Source: Microglena sp. YARC
Taxonomy: Eukaryota > Chlorophyta > Chlorophyceae > Chlamydomonadales > Chlamydomonadaceae
Direction: 5' to 3'
Length of the DNA stretch: 64,000 bases
NCBI GenBank assembly: GCA_022414725.1
Contig: CM039462.1
Span: 175,487,236 to 175,551,235, forward strand
The position numbers were made by a program, and so were the translations under genes. Below, piece by piece: positions 62,961 through 64,000 of this stretch (position 1 is its first letter; each line of letters opens with the position of its first letter). Under the pieces are notes generated by a model that saw only the letters and a program-made list of their open reading frames with translations, did not search any database and was not told the origin of the DNA.

Positions 62961-63189
62961 GTCCCCTTCTGTATCTTTGGGTCCAGTCGATGGAAGCCGT
63001 AGATTTGGATTGTGTTGCAAAATGGCTAGATCCACTTGCACATAGCAATCTTTGCTTGAGGCTTCGCCTCCCCCCCACACACACCAACCCACCCACACCA
63101 CCGGCCCACACACACACCACCCAATACACACTTGGATTGTGTTGCAAGATGGCTAGTCTGGAGGAATTCTACCAGCCTCACTGATTTTT

Positions 63190-63378
63190 GGCGGAGCCCC
63201 CCCTTCTGGGGGGCGGGAGCCCCCAGTGTTACCCATTTGTCCCTCCATCCATCCATCCGTCTGACCGTGATGAAGCCCGACACGTCAGCCAACGGTCTCG
63301 TAACTAACTCGCTTCCGCTGCCACCTGTCGCTCCCTCGCGATCACTCTCCGCCAATTTTTAGCGTCGCAGGCGACGCT
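63190..63378. mobile_element. 190-bp hairpin element, copy 2 (inverted relative to 13035)
   Basis: It runs from 'ggcggagcccccccttctgg' to 'gcgtcgcaggcgacgc', the reverse of 13035-13222 and over 90% alike by eye. The match ends at the same palindrome. Confidence 0.7.
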
Positions 63379-63724
63379 GCATCGAACTTGTCGGACTACT
63401 GTTGCGCTGTCCGCTGTTGCCTGCAACTCTGCGTTTCTGTGTGCTGCGTATTTTTTAGAGTCGCTTGCCCCAAAATAGATGGAGTGAGACTCAATGAGTC
63501 AGCGTAGACTTTGGATTGTGCTGCAAGATTGCTAGTCTGGAGAAATTCGACCAGCCTCACTGATGGTGGGAAGGCATGCCATGTTGGGGCTGCGTTCGCC
63601 TGCCCTCTCCATCATAACATGTTCGCCAACGTTGTTCCAGTTGATGACGCCATTGGCTCGATGGACTGCAGCAAGAGGAGGGAGGGGTGGATATCATTTA
63701 AATGTATCAGGGGAGTGGAATATG

Positions 63725-63769
<45 letters not shown>

Positions 63770-64000
63770 TAGTACGGTAGCCCGTGTGGCCGGTGCCCCC
63801 CCCACCCCCACCCCACCCACCCACCCCACCCAGGCCATGGGTCCTAGTCTGGTTTGGGTTACATAACGGGTAACGCCCTTGTATGCCCCCCCCCCCCCCC
63901 CCCCCCCCCCCTCCCTTACACACAGTCAAGAAATCAGGCATCTCAGCCCTTGCTCGACGCTCCCCTTCCTCTCCCCCCCCCCCCCCCCCCCGCACACACA
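63379..64000. other. No gene; direct repeat, AT run and C runs
   Basis: 'ttggattgtgctgcaagatt' with 'gctagtctggagaaattcga' (63513-63552) repeats 63132-63172. A TA run is at 63728-63768. C runs lie at 63888-63910 and 63975-63991. Confidence 0.6.

Overview
This is a nuclear window from a eukaryote with long, repeat-choked introns, most likely a green alga or a related plastid-bearing protist. Support for that: GT-AG introns throughout, two intron-rich genes whose products look like organelle helical-repeat RNA-binding proteins (OPR/HPR/FASTK style), many microsatellites and long G/C homopolymers, and several families of short transposon-like elements. The genus is a guess; a chlorophyte such as Dunaliella would fit. 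I see no prokaryotic, viral or rRNA genes.

Two divergent genes dominate. I rebuilt both by matching splice sites and reading phase by eye. Gene M, on the minus strand, runs from about 30860 down to a stop at 2185: 8 exons, about 864 codons if translation starts at 30847. Gene P, on the plus strand, runs from 32897 to a stop at 49457: 10 exons, 728 codons. Every junction in both models keeps the frame, and 13 of 16 introns are phase 0. Both proteins are built from short degenerate helical repeats; P starts with a transit-peptide-like leader. They are separated by about 2 kb of possible shared promoter.

Layout: 1-2184, 3' flank of M with repeats; 2185-30860, gene M, whose introns hold a 12-unit composite repeat (3028-8255), a minisatellite (8255-9040), a 9-kb satellite with a 43-bp unit (14207-23280) and a small possible plus-strand coding fragment (13830-14149); 30860-32896, intergenic; 32897-49457, gene P; 49458-52650, dispersed repeats; 53190-55040, a broken Ty1/copia-like gag/protease fragment; 55040-64000, gene-poor DNA with tRNA-derived SINEs, hAT-like MITEs and tandem repeats.

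The most striking feature is that most exon-intron junctions of both genes are themselves tandemly duplicated. Arrays of decayed copies of an exon edge, each carrying its splice donor or acceptor, lie in the adjoining intron. The acceptor arrays repeatedly have units close to 79 bp. This looks like a general local process acting on splice junctions, and I have not knowingly seen it described in this form.
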